A DNA stretch of 64,000 nt from CAYTGM01 sp964437365. Lineage in GTDB: Bacteria; Sumerlaeota; Sumerlaeia; SLMS01. Below, one piece after another: positions 1-9,196 of the stretch. How positions within the stretch are numbered: position 1 is the first letter of the stretch; each line of letters opens with the position of its first letter. Location: positions 124,001 to 188,000 of the forward strand of contig CAYTGM010000007.1 of assembly GCA_964437365.1 (NCBI GenBank), read 5' to 3'. The position numbers and the translations under genes are program-made. The notes under the pieces were generated by a model. That model made no database searches. It had not been told where the DNA came from and was given only the letters and a program-made list of their open reading frames with translations.

Positions 1-783
1 GTCAGACATCGTTCCGTTCTTGAGTTGAATAATCTGGGCAGCGACGGAGACGGCAATCTCCTCTGGGGTGATCGATCCAATATCTAATCCCGCTGGACTA
101 TACACACGGTCGACTTTCGATTCGTCAATTCCACCCTCGATGAGATTTTTCCTCAGGTGTGCCCACTTGGTCCGGCTGCCAATCATGGCGATATACGGAG
201 CGGGTGATTCGATCAACTGTCTGAGGCAAACCTCATCCCCGGAATGACCCCGTGTTACCACAACGACGTATGTATAATGATCAGTCTTAACGTGTTTTGA
301 AATCTCTGAGTAGTCACAGCTGACGGCTTCATGAATTCCCGGGAAGCGCTCTTTGTTCGCAAACTGGGGTCGGTCATCGATCACGGTAATTTTGAAATCA
401 AGGCCATGAAAGACATTGGCAAGCGCCTTACTGATATGTCCTCCCCCACAGATAATCAGTTGGTAGTCAGGCATGACAGGCTCCACATAGAGGGTGATCT
501 CTCCACCACACAACATATCCAATTCATCGGCATTCTTCGATTTTATGTCGACATGCAGGAGTTGAGGCTTTCCAGACTTTAGGACTTCTTTTGCAGCGAA
601 AATAACGTCTGCTTCCACGCAGCCACCACCAATGGTACCAAACATCTCCATCTTATCGGTGATCAGCATTTTAGTACCTGGTTTACGCGGGGTACTGCCA
701 ACAGTCTCCACAATCGAGGCAACGGCAACGCGCTTGCCCTCGGAGGTCCATTGGATTATTTTCTCATAGAATCGCTGATTCAT
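1..783 (-). CDS. XdhC/CoxI family protein (3' end cut by window edge)
   Basis: The protein belongs to the XdhC/CoxI family, cytoplasmic factors that help insert or sulfurate molybdenum cofactor in xanthine dehydrogenase and CO dehydrogenase-type enzymes. The reading frame begins at ATG (783-781) and stays open to base 1, giving 261 codons without a stop. The N-terminal XdhC signature is clear: VASIVETVGSTPR at about residues 21-33 and FGTIGGGCVE at about 48-57. An NAD(P)-like Rossmann segment, IICGGGHISKA, follows at about 110-120. Near the end GLDIGSITPEEIAVSV matches the family's C-terminal motif. The length seen is already near full for the family, so only a short tail should be missing. 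No target oxidoreductase is adjacent within the window; the nearest molybdenum enzyme is at 51.4 kb. Confidence 0.88.
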   Translation of the reverse strand, partial: MNQRFYEKIIQWTSEGKRVAVASIVETVGSTPRKPGTKMLITDKMEMFGTIGGGCVEADVIFAAKEVLKSGKPQLLHVDIKSKNADELDMLCGGEITLYVEPVMPDYQLIICGGGHISKALANVFHGLDFKITVIDDRPQFANKERFPGIHEAVSCDYSEISKHVKTDHYTYVVVVTRGHSGDEVCLRQLIESPAPYIAMIGSRTKWAHLRKNLIEGGIDESKVDRVYSPAGLDIGSITPEEIAVSVAAQIIQLKNGTMSD

Positions 784-884
784 AGGCCAGATTGCTTCCT
801 CGATTCATGTGAGCAACCAGCCATGCTGGAGGCAAGGTCTATGATCTTTCCAGAAGCCGTCGAGGCAGGGAGTCCTTTTTAGCG

Positions 885-1877
885 TTGAAGCTTTCTTTTC
901 GTCAAAAACTGTTCGAGTTTATTCTGGGCTGGCGCCGGGGCTTTGGAACAAGCCTGACGGTTTTGCGTCGTGCAACTTCTGCCGGGTTGAGGAAGCGTTC
1001 GAACTGGATCCTTCCTCTGATGCTCGGAGGACTCGTAGGATTGATCTGTCTGACCCAGGTTGTGATGAACCATACTCTGGGGTTTGGGCATCATGTTTTT
1101 CGCATCGTCGTGATCGATTATCTGATCTTCTTCTTTGGATGGCTTTCCGCGTATATTACAGCAAAACGCTGGAGAACGCAGGGAGGGTTGATGGAAGAGC
1201 TGACCATGACAAATCTTCGTCCCGGTCCTGTCGGCCATTTGCTCTTCGCAAACACCTTTCCCCACTGGTTTGTTATATTGATAGCAGTCTTTCTGGTGGA
1301 GGCTGTAGCGATCATCTTTCTTGGTCCTGCGAATCGCTATATGTTAACAAGTCTGGCTGTCGTTTTTTGGGCTCCTGTCTATGCATTTGTCATTGCCTGG
1401 TTTCACTTTGAATCGATTAAGATTGCTTACTGGATGTTTGCCGTTGTTTCGCTCCCGATTCGTGATCTGGGTAATCGTGCGATTTTGAATCTCTTTATCA
1501 TTCCGTTTTATGTTCTAACGCTGACCGGAATTGGCTCGATCATTACTGTCATTTGTATGTTGGTTGCCATGGCAATGGGTGAGATTTTCTTCCAAACAAC
1601 GGATTTATTTAATGATAACCAGTTCTGGGAGTATATGGGAGTGAGCGTTGGCAGTGCTCTCGGGATGAGCATCATTATTTTTCTTAAACGACCCATATCC
1701 TTTATGTACGAACAGAGTTTCTGGAGAACGTATCTGATGTATACCTGGTACGGTGCCGCGGAAATTAATCATCCACGTGTCTATCCCTCAACACTTATTC
1801 GTTCGGTTAACAAGTGGGGAAGATATCTGAAGCAGGAGGAACGGGAAACGAGGGCAAACAGAGAAGATCTGAATTAG
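885..1877 (+). CDS. Multi-pass membrane protein, ABC-2 permease-like
   Basis: This is an integral membrane protein of about 330 residues with roughly six hydrophobic segments (around residues 45-65, 80-95, 125-150, 155-175, 205-235 and 250-270). The segment GGLMEELTMTNLRPGPVGHL before a hydrophobic stretch resembles the conserved loop of ABC-2 type permeases (an E-L-L-x-T-P-like pattern). The TTG at 885 is the first start after an upstream stop; an in-frame ATG at 1020 would remove the cytoplasmic N-terminus. No ATPase gene lies beside it, so the ABC assignment is an inference from one motif. It is divergent from xdhC and convergent with the serine hydrolase gene, separated from the latter by a strong hairpin. 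Confidence 0.7.
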   Translation: MKLSFRQKLFEFILGWRRGFGTSLTVLRRATSAGLRKRSNWILPLMLGGLVGLICLTQVVMNHTLGFGHHVFRIVVIDYLIFFFGWLSAYITAKRWRTQGGLMEELTMTNLRPGPVGHLLFANTFPHWFVILIAVFLVEAVAIIFLGPANRYMLTSLAVVFWAPVYAFVIAWFHFESIKIAYWMFAVVSLPIRDLGNRAILNLFIIPFYVLTLTGIGSIITVICMLVAMAMGEIFFQTTDLFNDNQFWEYMGVSVGSALGMSIIIFLKRPISFMYEQSFWRTYLMYTWYGAAEINHPRVYPSTLIRSVNKWGRYLKQEERETRANREDLN

Positions 1878-2081
1878 AGTGACCTTCAAAAGTCCTGCTC
1901 ATTATCTGGCGACTGCGAGCAGCGATTCTGAACGCCTGAAAGCCTCGAAATAGCACCACTATTCCTGCATTTTCATCCATCCAGATCCACTCCTCTCGTT
2001 CACCATCTATCTAAGCATTACTTCTGCAGATCACTCTAGAGCGTCTCTCTGATCATTAATTTTGAGTATGACTCTAATAGA

Positions 2082-2109
2082 GAAGAGCTCTGGTTGCCCA
2101 GAGCTCTTC
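2082..2109. terminator. Bidirectional hairpin terminator
   Basis: A perfect 12-bp stem, GAAGAGCTCTGG (2082-2093) against CCAGAGCTCTTC (2098-2109), encloses a 4-nt loop TTGC. It sits between the 3' ends of two convergent genes (885-1877 and 2139-3890). Neither side has a long T run, so termination is inferred from the stem and the position. Confidence 0.6.
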
Positions 2110-2138
2110 GTATTCCTGCTTTGCCTGTTGGCAGAGCT

Positions 2139-3890
2139 TTAGTTTGTGTCGCAGGTTTCGGTGTTACTGCCTGAATCGTAGGTCAGAGACGATTCTGTAA
2201 CACTATCCACGCAGAAAGTAATAGAAACATTCCCTTTGGCTGTACCTGTTGTTGTCAAGGTAGCGTTACCAGATGTCCCTGTAACAGCCGTGACAGTTTC
2301 ACTGATGTCGCCGGTGAATGTTCCCTGAACGGTGGCATTCTGCACAAGCTGTCCCAAATCATCGCGGATGGTCACAATGGCTTGGCCCACGTTGTTGCCC
2401 TGTCCAACGTTGCTTGTTGATACAACGATTGAGTCAACGCTCATCGTTGTTCCGTTGCCAGGTGTCGGCGTTGGAGTTGGAGTAGGTGTTGGGGTTGGGG
2501 TTGGATCGGTTCCTCCATCAGGCCATTTGGCGATGCGGAGCCCGTCGACAACAACGAGTTGCGTTGAAGGAACGCCTGCCGTGTCGAAGGTGACAGTTCC
2601 TGTTCCTTGCGTGAAATCGAAGTCGCCCAGGCGAACCCAGACGCCCCCGCGGCCAGTCTGATCTTCGTTCAGAGTTGTTGTTCCGCCATCATGGTTAATG
2701 GAGATAGGAGCACTTGATGTGCGATTACTTCCTGCACTCCACCAGGCCTGAACTTCGTAGAGACCCGTTTCAGGAACATTGAGGTTATAAGTAGCACTCG
2801 CTCCTGAACCACCAGAGGCATAGATATATGACGTTTCGTACTTGTCGCCCTGGGCCGTGCCTGTTGTCCAGCTGCCGGTGGTAGTCAGTGCAGCGTCTTC
2901 GTTGTCGAATTTCAGTTCCGGAGGGTTTCCAGCTTCCAGACCGAGAGCCTCGAAGAGCAACTCGGCAAAGACAGCGGGCTGGTAAGCGTCATAAGGATAG
3001 ACTTCATTGCGATCCCAGCTGTTCGTGTAGACGGCGAGGACCACTTCCTGGCCGTTAGGGAACTTCGCGTACATGAGATCCTCGGCAGTGTCGTAGGCGA
3101 CGCCAATCTTGTTGTAATATTCAGAACCAGGATGAACGGCTAAACCTGTTGCCGTGTCTCCGCCCCAGCGGTCATGAGCAAGGAGTTCTTTCATATAGTC
3201 GTTCGCACCGGGCTCGATAGCACCATAGATAATCTCGAGCATCAATGAAGCACTGAGTCGTGCCTGCATTCTGTTTCCGCCGCGAAGATCGACAGCATCC
3301 TGCTCGTAGTTTGTTGGTGAGCTGCCAGAGTTTGAAGGATAGGTTTTGTGGAGGATGGTCTGGTTGCCGAGAAGACCACGCGCACTTAGGTAGTTTTCCG
3401 TATAGAGTCGTTTCTGGTACCACTCTTCAAACGTGACCGGGAAGCGACCTTTTCCGTTCGTGTTAGGTGCACCGGTGATCGCGTCAACAACTTCGCCGGT
3501 GGCTACGTTGTCAGAAACGGTGATCATGGGGCGGACGCTGTCGTCCAGATAGCCGTATGCATGGCCGTTGGTTCTTTCCCAGTACATGGCTGCAGCGAGA
3601 TAGGCGAGTTTCACACAACTGGCAGGATACTGAATTTCATCAGGGTTATACGAGCCGCGAAGCCAGGTACCATCGGGTTGTTTGATCAGAATCGTGGCAT
3701 TGATACGGTCCCATGTTTTCGACGCCAGAAAGTCAGAGCGTACCTGGGCGATGGTGGCATCGATGGAAGCATCATCAATGATGGTGAATGCGCTGGTGTC
3801 AGCCGAGGCAGTTCCCTGCATTGAACCAACAGCAATTCCAACTGCTGCCAGAGCGGAACCTGCAAGGTTCTTGAGAAAGTTCTTCTTCAT
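2139..3890 (-). CDS. Secreted class A beta-lactamase-fold serine hydrolase with carbohydrate-binding-like and Ig-like domains
   Basis: The 583-residue protein starts with a Sec signal peptide (about 1-30, ending TASA). Residues 40-315 show the class A beta-lactamase/serine hydrolase signature: S91-C-V-K94 (SxxK), S126-D-N128 (SDN) and K261-I-G263 in place of KTG. Residues about 330-455 resemble the golvesin/xanthan lyase C-terminal beta-sandwich (AWWSAGSNRTSSAP and GGVWVRLGDF). A proline-threonine linker at about 462-476 leads to a final Ig-like (Big/invasin type) domain. KIG instead of K-T/S-G argues against a classical penicillinase; cell-wall or peptide-ester cleavage at the cell surface is a reasonable guess. 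The start is supported by GGAG 7 nt upstream of ATG. It is apparently monocistronic. Confidence 0.82.
   Translation of the reverse strand: MKKNFLKNLAGSALAAVGIAVGSMQGTASADTSAFTIIDDASIDATIAQVRSDFLASKTWDRINATILIKQPDGTWLRGSYNPDEIQYPASCVKLAYLAAAMYWERTNGHAYGYLDDSVRPMITVSDNVATGEVVDAITGAPNTNGKGRFPVTFEEWYQKRLYTENYLSARGLLGNQTILHKTYPSNSGSSPTNYEQDAVDLRGGNRMQARLSASLMLEIIYGAIEPGANDYMKELLAHDRWGGDTATGLAVHPGSEYYNKIGVAYDTAEDLMYAKFPNGQEVVLAVYTNSWDRNEVYPYDAYQPAVFAELLFEALGLEAGNPPELKFDNEDAALTTTGSWTTGTAQGDKYETSYIYASGGSGASATYNLNVPETGLYEVQAWWSAGSNRTSSAPISINHDGGTTTLNEDQTGRGGVWVRLGDFDFTQGTGTVTFDTAGVPSTQLVVVDGLRIAKWPDGGTDPTPTPTPTPTPTPTPGNGTTMSVDSIVVSTSNVGQGNNVGQAIVTIRDDLGQLVQNATVQGTFTGDISETVTAVTGTSGNATLTTTGTAKGNVSITFCVDSVTESSLTYDSGSNTETCDTN
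2462..2510. repeat. Pro-Thr linker microrepeat
   Basis: A run of imperfect GGTGTTGGXGTT-type units on the plus strand encodes alternating Thr-Pro on the minus strand, about residues 462-476 of the serine hydrolase. It is a typical flexible interdomain linker and may vary in length between strains. Confidence 0.7.
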
Positions 3891-4347
3891 ATAGAGTCTC
3901 CAGAAAGGAAGATTGGGGGAATAGCATCTACCCTCTGAGCCTTCTACCGGGGTAAGGCAGGAGTTCAGACGAACGGGTTTGAAGGCTATTTGTTTACAAT
4001 TGATTGCAAAGGGAATGCCGTTTTACAACAGCTTGAACTGCCAGCAGGTATTGGCTCTTATCGAAGGAAGACATTTATAGACAGAAGAGCCTCTGGGGCA
4101 GCAAATCGCCTTTGTTCATGAGCGAAGTCTTCGAGGCAAAGGCATTTGAATATTCTGAAGTTGCGTAATTGATCAGTCCTTCTGCGACAGAAAGAGTCAC
4201 AAGATATATTGAGCATGCTTGTCTATATCAAGAGAGGGGCGGAATGGGAGAAGCCGAGTTTCGCGGCTTTCCACATCACAAGTCATGCTGCGAAAGTGGG
4301 CACAACACAGGTTGTGATCTAAATGTTTGTTTTAGGAGATGGGACGA
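3891..4347. other. Intergenic region, no gene seen
   Basis: This 457-base stretch lies upstream of the serine hydrolase and downstream of the FG-GAP gene, both on the minus strand. It holds the ribosome site GGAG before 3890 and a weak 6-bp hairpin (CACAAC/GTTGTG near 4300-4315) that could end transcription from the FG-GAP gene. A 60-codon plus-strand frame at 4169-4351 has no family resemblance and is not called. No convincing promoter was recognised. Confidence 0.5.
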
Positions 4348-6906
4348 TTAAAACAGAGACCAGTCAGACACAGCATTAAGTACCGGAGGGTCGAACTCGA
4401 TGCTGGCAACACCACTGGCCTGTTGATCTACCGGCGCAGCGAGGTTTCCGTCCTCTTCAAAGACCGTTTCCAGCGCATTTACACCTGAGGGTAATTCCAG
4501 CCGAAAGAAATCTTCTGAAGATGAAAGGTTGAAATAGATGAGGCTCCTCCCCCGCGGATCAGAGAGGAGGACGTTTCCCGCGTGGATGTTCAGTGATCGA
4601 TGATTCGAAACAGACGGAATCCACCATGATTCCGTTCCACTATACAATCTTGAGTCAGATCGAAAATACAGAGATTCCGTTGCTCGGTCGAAATTGATCC
4701 CTGTCAGCACGGTCATCCCTACATTGATTGTCTCAAAGGCGATGAACGTTCCATCGGTAAGAAACCGGGCGTATCGATCACCAGAGGAATCAAGCAGCAG
4801 GAGCTCTTCAAGCTGGCTGTCCCATGTGATGTCTACGGGACGGAATGTAGAATCAATCATCAGAGCATCATAGAGAGAGACCACTTTGCCGCTCTGTAAA
4901 GTATCAGCGTCTACGAAGGAGAGGTGAAGGTCAGGACTGAGAAAGATATACTCATTGGTATCAGGATTAAATGTATACCCCAGGTACTCTGTTGCAGGGG
5001 CTATTGGGGAGAGGTCTTTCACCTCGCCGTTGGTGTCTACTTCAAGAAAAAGCCCCGTTGTTGTTGAAAGATAGAGTGAGGCCTGGGGGGCGTTGAATGA
5101 GACAGAGCTGATATAGGCAGAGCAGAAATAGTCACCCAGTGAACTCAAATCTATCTGTAAATCAGGACGTTCTGTGCCATCCAGTTCCCAGCTGTGTACA
5201 TGGTTGCTTTGAGGGTTGGAACCGTAGATGATTTCATTCGACGTATCTATAGTCAGGTCCCAGATTGGAGAACCGGTGGCCCACTGTCCTTTAAGTTGAC
5301 CATTGGTGCCGATGAGATAAATGGTCTTGGCAGAGGGGTCAGATGTATAGAGCGTGTCTGATGACTGGTCGTAGGCTAATCCGTGATAGCCTGGAATGGC
5401 CGCAGGAAGATTCGTTGAGATATTCGTTTCCGATGATGAGACGATATTGAAGTCGATCAGGTTCTGGCCATCCTTCGCCAGAGCGTAACCCCGATTCGTA
5501 TTTCTGAAAGCAACGCCACCCACAAGTGAGCTGAAGGTAAAGGAGCGTCTCTCTTTTGATGAGAGGTTACTGTTCACCGCAGAGCTTGGATTAATTTCCT
5601 GCAGGTTCTGATAGTCATTCTCCAGATACCAGACAGCGAGTCCCTGGGCGCCAGACGCGCCACGAACACTAGAGAGCCTCACTCCAAGGCCATTTCCCAG
5701 TGAAACTTCACCAAGTGTGTTTCCGGCACTTTTCGCTTCCACATTCGGGTTCAGGAAAATGTTAATATCGGGATTAGAAGTGTTGCCTTCCCGGTCGCCC
5801 TGATTAATGGTGAGCAGGTCTATCTGTGAGTCGTTATTAATATAGACAGACTCGATGCGGCGCGGTTCATCGCCGGTAGCAAGTGTCTCAACGCTGCCGT
5901 CGTCATTCAGAAGTGTCGCCTGGTTCTGTGCAAAGTCAGCGACAGCAATATCCTGCTGGAAATCATTCTCCCAGTAGAGCACCTGAAGGTCGATCGGTGA
6001 GTCAAACGATGCGTCTTCAATGATAGAAAGAGAGTCAAAGGTGCCATCTATGGCAGGTGATTCTAACTGGATGATTCTCCCTGTTGCGTCGGCTATGTAG
6101 AAACTCAGTGGAGAGTCTTTACGCAAACTTGAAATACTGATAGACCGAAACGTGGGATTTGTAACAGATAGTGGGAAGGTTGTTCCTGAAGAAAACGAGC
6201 CAGGAGAAAGCTGCTCAAAAAGGATCAAATCTTTTTCTGTCAGGACAAGAAGGTCTTCCAGTCCATCCGAGTTCAGATCAATCGATTGAAGAAACTCAGG
6301 GCCAGCAGAAGAGAGAGACGATGTGTCGAGGGAAGGACCCGAGTCGTAACCGCCGTCAATGTTAGCATATAGCAGCCTGACACTATTCCCACGGCGCTCA
6401 GCGACAGCAAGGTCGGGTTGGCAGTCTCCACTGAACTGACCTTCAGTCATATAGACAGGAAAGAGATCGGTTGTTTCTGTTCCCGGGACGACGGTAGTCG
6501 AGTACGGATGGAATCCTGTACCAAGATCACTCAAGTAAACATTAACCTCAGCCCGGGTGTTGAACAGGCGGTTTCCGGAGGTCAGTACGATCAGGTCCTG
6601 CCAGGAGTCACTGTTAATGTCTCTTGAAATGATCGTTCTTGGAAAATTGAGAGGATGAACTTCTGTCCCGGCGAGAAATGAAGGACCTGACGTGAAGCTT
6701 CCGTCACTTTCCTGAGTGAGAACCTGAACACGGTCATCGAAGACATGCGCGATAGCGAGATCTATTCGACCATCGTTATTGAAGTCTGCAGGCGCTACTG
6801 ACTGTGGAGTTGATCCCGTATTGACAGGTTGTGCAAAAACGTTTGGGCAGGTGCCGACAGAGAAGGCAATGGAAAGAAAGAGAGTCGTCTTCGACCTGGA
6901 GGTCAT
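4348..6906 (-). CDS. Secreted FG-GAP/VCBS repeat beta-propeller protein
   Basis: The 852-residue protein has an N-terminal signal peptide (about 1-25, ending VFA). The first half carries FG-GAP/VCBS-type repeats with calcium-loop motifs such as DFNNDGRIDLAIA (about 42-54), DINSDSWQDLIVL, DLNSDGLEDLLVL and YINNDSQIDLLTI. The second half has NHL/YVTN-like propeller blades, for example LAYDQSSDTLYTSDP. These folds are used in extracellular adhesins and structural surface proteins. Its ATG overlaps the TGA of the upstream pseudopilin gene (ATGA, 6903-6906), implying translational coupling. Together with the sigma/FecR/pseudopilin genes upstream it suggests a displayed or exported client of that machinery; this is inferred from context. 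Confidence 0.82.
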   Translation of the reverse strand: MTSRSKTTLFLSIAFSVGTCPNVFAQPVNTGSTPQSVAPADFNNDGRIDLAIAHVFDDRVQVLTQESDGSFTSGPSFLAGTEVHPLNFPRTIISRDINSDSWQDLIVLTSGNRLFNTRAEVNVYLSDLGTGFHPYSTTVVPGTETTDLFPVYMTEGQFSGDCQPDLAVAERRGNSVRLLYANIDGGYDSGPSLDTSSLSSAGPEFLQSIDLNSDGLEDLLVLTEKDLILFEQLSPGSFSSGTTFPLSVTNPTFRSISISSLRKDSPLSFYIADATGRIIQLESPAIDGTFDSLSIIEDASFDSPIDLQVLYWENDFQQDIAVADFAQNQATLLNDDGSVETLATGDEPRRIESVYINNDSQIDLLTINQGDREGNTSNPDINIFLNPNVEAKSAGNTLGEVSLGNGLGVRLSSVRGASGAQGLAVWYLENDYQNLQEINPSSAVNSNLSSKERRSFTFSSLVGGVAFRNTNRGYALAKDGQNLIDFNIVSSSETNISTNLPAAIPGYHGLAYDQSSDTLYTSDPSAKTIYLIGTNGQLKGQWATGSPIWDLTIDTSNEIIYGSNPQSNHVHSWELDGTERPDLQIDLSSLGDYFCSAYISSVSFNAPQASLYLSTTTGLFLEVDTNGEVKDLSPIAPATEYLGYTFNPDTNEYIFLSPDLHLSFVDADTLQSGKVVSLYDALMIDSTFRPVDITWDSQLEELLLLDSSGDRYARFLTDGTFIAFETINVGMTVLTGINFDRATESLYFRSDSRLYSGTESWWIPSVSNHRSLNIHAGNVLLSDPRGRSLIYFNLSSSEDFFRLELPSGVNALETVFEEDGNLAAPVDQQASGVASIEFDPPVLNAVSDWSLF

Positions 6907-7607
6907 TGCGCGCCTCCCAGAATTCCGCCGATTGTTCCGACAAACCCGACGATATCACCGTTGCTGACCGTTCCGTTCGTTGGGTCGTAGATTGTATCTG
7001 TTGGGTGAATATTGACATCGGTGAACAGTTCTGAGAGCTGCTGGTCTGACAGGGGAGAAAAAGCTCCGAGTGAGTCCGCCAGGTCGGGCCCGATACTGAC
7101 AAGAGAACTCATTGATGTATCAAGTGGAGGGTACTGATACTTTACTGCGAGTGTTGGATAATGAAAATAGAGGAGACTCTTATCTTCGTTTGGTGGAGTT
7201 GCTTCGGGAAACGGGTTCTGACGGGGCTGGTTTGGGCCTCGAAACGTTGCGGGAGTAATACGAATGCGTCCGAAAGGGTCTCTCAGTGACTGAGAATTCT
7301 GAATGTAGGAGATGGGAGTACTGAGAACAGTCAGTTGTGATGATGCCAGCAGTCCCAGTGGGTCTTTAGGAAAGAGTGCTCTTGTTGAGGGATAACGGTT
7401 GTTATCAACTCGATACATCTCCAGCGCAGTCATTCCTGTTCTGATATTCGACTTTGCTGCAGCAACCTTGCTGCGCGTCTGAGCTTCCAGAAAATTAGGA
7501 ACAGCGATAGCAGCAAGAATGGCAATGATCGAGACAACGATGAGAAGCTCGATCAGTGTAAAGCCAGCGCCTGGCTTTCTAGTATGATTTTGCTGCTTGA
7601 TAGACAT
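6903..7607 (-). CDS. Type II secretion/type IV pilus G-like pseudopilin
   Basis: The 234-residue protein has a textbook class III prepilin signal: basic leader MSIKQQNHTRKPGAG followed by FTLIELLIVVSIIAILAAIA, with Glu at mature position 5. The globular part contains the helix SNIRTGMTALEMYRVDNNRYPS, typical of G-type pseudopilins. It is longer than classical GspG (about 140 residues) and ends in a region with VSIGPDLADS and TIYDPTNGT. That C-terminal region recurs in the protein at 61966-62835, so both belong to one lineage-specific pseudopilin family. It is expected to be processed by a prepilin peptidase not encoded here. It lies 12 bp after the FecR gene and overlaps the FG-GAP gene by 4 bp. 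Confidence 0.88.
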   Translation of the reverse strand: MSIKQQNHTRKPGAGFTLIELLIVVSIIAILAAIAVPNFLEAQTRSKVAAAKSNIRTGMTALEMYRVDNNRYPSTRALFPKDPLGLLASSQLTVLSTPISYIQNSQSLRDPFGRIRITPATFRGPNQPRQNPFPEATPPNEDKSLLYFHYPTLAVKYQYPPLDTSMSSLVSIGPDLADSLGAFSPLSDQQLSELFTDVNIHPTDTIYDPTNGTVSNGDIVGFVGTIGGILGGAQ

Positions 7608-7619
7608 GAGCGCAGATTG

Positions 7620-8483
7620 TCAGTTAAGTCTAATTGATCTCGCCGAACGGAAGTACGCGGCATTGTAGGCAACCTGGAAGTCCTGATGGAGCTGCGGAAC
7701 CCACGTTGGTAATTGTGCTTCGTTATCCTTATAATCCACCAGATTAACATCGCTATCAGTAACAACGGCGAGGTGATTAGGTGTCAGCTCGACGGTTTCG
7801 CCTGATGGGGTAGTAAGCTCAATGCTTCCATGAGCAAGAAAAATATAGGATGTTTTCTGGTCATTGACAAGTCCAAATGAGGTACCGGTAACATGGACGC
7901 GCGTGTCATTGAGATCCACATAGAAGTCGCCCGAATCTTTTTTGACCGATACCCATGAAGCCCCTGACTGAAGGGACACATCAATTTCATTTCGGACCGT
8001 CAAGTCTGACTGGGAAGCCAGGTAGAGTTGAACGCGGTCTGAATCAAGGGAGAGCAGAGCTTCTCCCGTCTTACCTGTCTGGACACGAGAACCTTTATCA
8101 AGGCCTAAGCCTGAACCTTTCTCGTTCATGGCCGTGAGTGTCACATCGCCCGATTGAAAGAGAGCTGTTCCAACGCTATCCGTGGGAACTTGAGAAAAGA
8201 TAAAGATTAGAATTAAGGCTGCTGCACAGGAAGCAATCAGAAGCGGCTTGAAAATCTGAACATGATAGGCTCTGTCAGCAACCAGATGCTCATCACTGAT
8301 AGATTCATGTTCTTCAAACTGGCGGTTTTCATGATCTGCGATATCGACGACCTTTTCGGAGGCGATGATGCGATCCATGAGATCGGAATGGAAGTTCTTG
8401 GAAGGAGTCGAACTTTTTTCAATATTCTGCCCGAGCTGCGCGAGTAAATTCTCTAATTTGGCGTCTTGCTGCTGATTCTTCAT
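7620..8483 (-). CDS. FecR-domain anti-sigma-like membrane regulator
   Basis: This 287-residue protein has a cytoplasmic N-terminus of about 75 residues, one membrane helix (PLLIASCAAALILIFIF, about 80-96) and a periplasmic FecR domain. The FecR pattern is visible in GSRVQTGKTGEALLSLDSD and in RVHVTGTSFGLV followed by GSIELTTPSGETVELTPN. FecR proteins bind an ECF sigma factor and transmit an envelope signal. It begins 20 bp after the stop of the ECF sigma gene, so the pair is almost certainly functional. No TonB receptor is nearby; neighbours are pseudopilins and a surface protein, which may be the regulated output. Confidence 0.85.
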   Translation of the reverse strand: MKNQQQDAKLENLLAQLGQNIEKSSTPSKNFHSDLMDRIIASEKVVDIADHENRQFEEHESISDEHLVADRAYHVQIFKPLLIASCAAALILIFIFSQVPTDSVGTALFQSGDVTLTAMNEKGSGLGLDKGSRVQTGKTGEALLSLDSDRVQLYLASQSDLTVRNEIDVSLQSGASWVSVKKDSGDFYVDLNDTRVHVTGTSFGLVNDQKTSYIFLAHGSIELTTPSGETVELTPNHLAVVTDSDVNLVDYKDNEAQLPTWVPQLHQDFQVAYNAAYFRSARSIRLN

Positions 8484-8502
8484 AGTCTCGTGGTTCCCCG
8501 TT

Positions 8503-9132
8503 TCAAAGATCCTCTTGGTTGATGCCGCGTGTGCGCATGACTCGTTTCAGTTTGTCCAGTGCTCTTGAGATTTTAACCCCGACGGATCCCATCGGCATGG
8601 AGAGAATCTCAGAGATTTCGTGTGTTTTCAATCGTGAAAAATATTTAAGCGAAAGTAGTTCCTGATCCTCTGCGGAGAGCTGAGACATAGAATCTGCGAG
8701 AATATGTGAGACCTGTTTCTCCTGCATCTGATCAATTTGGTCCGCGGGAATGGATCGCATGAATTCTTCGAGATTGATATCTCCCATCGAGAATTCAGAC
8801 TTGTGAAACTTTCTCTTCATTTCCCGGATGGCCATTCGTCTTGCCGTTACCATAATCCATGGAAAAACTTTCGTCTCATCATCCAAACAGGATCGCTCTT
8901 CATAAAGCTTGAGAAAAGCTTCCTGCGCAATTTCCTCGGCAATCTCTTGTCGACCGGTCCAGATCTTCAAATAGGAGATCAGTTTTGTATCGATGGACCG
9001 AAGAACACGCTCAATATCTTCAGGGTTGCCAGCGACAAAGCCTTCAAAGACATCCTTTGTGATTCCTTGTCGGTTTTCGCCTTCCGCTGAGGTTGAAGCC
9101 GAATGGGGCTTTTTTGCTGCGTGTTCGCTCAA
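8503..9132 (-). CDS. ECF-type RNA polymerase sigma factor
   Basis: The 209-residue protein has sigma-70 region 2 at about residues 40-105 (EIAEEIAQEAFLKLYEER and VFPWIMVTARRMAIREMKRK) and region 4 at about 140-195 (LSAEDQELLSLKYFSRLKTH followed by the helix-turn-helix EISEILSMPMGSVGVKISRA). The two-domain layout without region 3 is typical of ECF factors. The start is TTG at 9132 with AGGGA about 5 nt upstream; no in-frame ATG lies close to the N-terminus. The N-terminal 25 residues are low-complexity. Immediately downstream is a FecR protein, the usual partner of this class. A 14-bp palindrome lies 65 bp upstream. Confidence 0.92.
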   Translation of the reverse strand: MSEHAAKKPHSASTSAEGENRQGITKDVFEGFVAGNPEDIERVLRSIDTKLISYLKIWTGRQEIAEEIAQEAFLKLYEERSCLDDETKVFPWIMVTARRMAIREMKRKFHKSEFSMGDINLEEFMRSIPADQIDQMQEKQVSHILADSMSQLSAEDQELLSLKYFSRLKTHEISEILSMPMGSVGVKISRALDKLKRVMRTRGINQEDL

Positions 9133-9196
9133 GAGATCCCTGTCTTTCGTTCCGTTTGACCGATGTGCGTTCTTTGAAGGTCAATCATGCTTTGAG

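Noticed and set aside
331..582. 83-codon plus-strand frame opposite xdhC
   Set aside because: Lies wholly within the xdhC frame, which has strong family motifs; no resemblance of its own.
2332..2661. 109-codon frame rich in Gly-Val
   Set aside because: Antisense to the Pro-Thr linker repeat of the serine hydrolase; the pattern is a by-product of that repeat.
4169..4351. 60-codon plus-strand frame in the 3.9-4.3 kb gap
   Set aside because: No ribosome site, no family and no conserved composition; overlaps the end of the FG-GAP gene.
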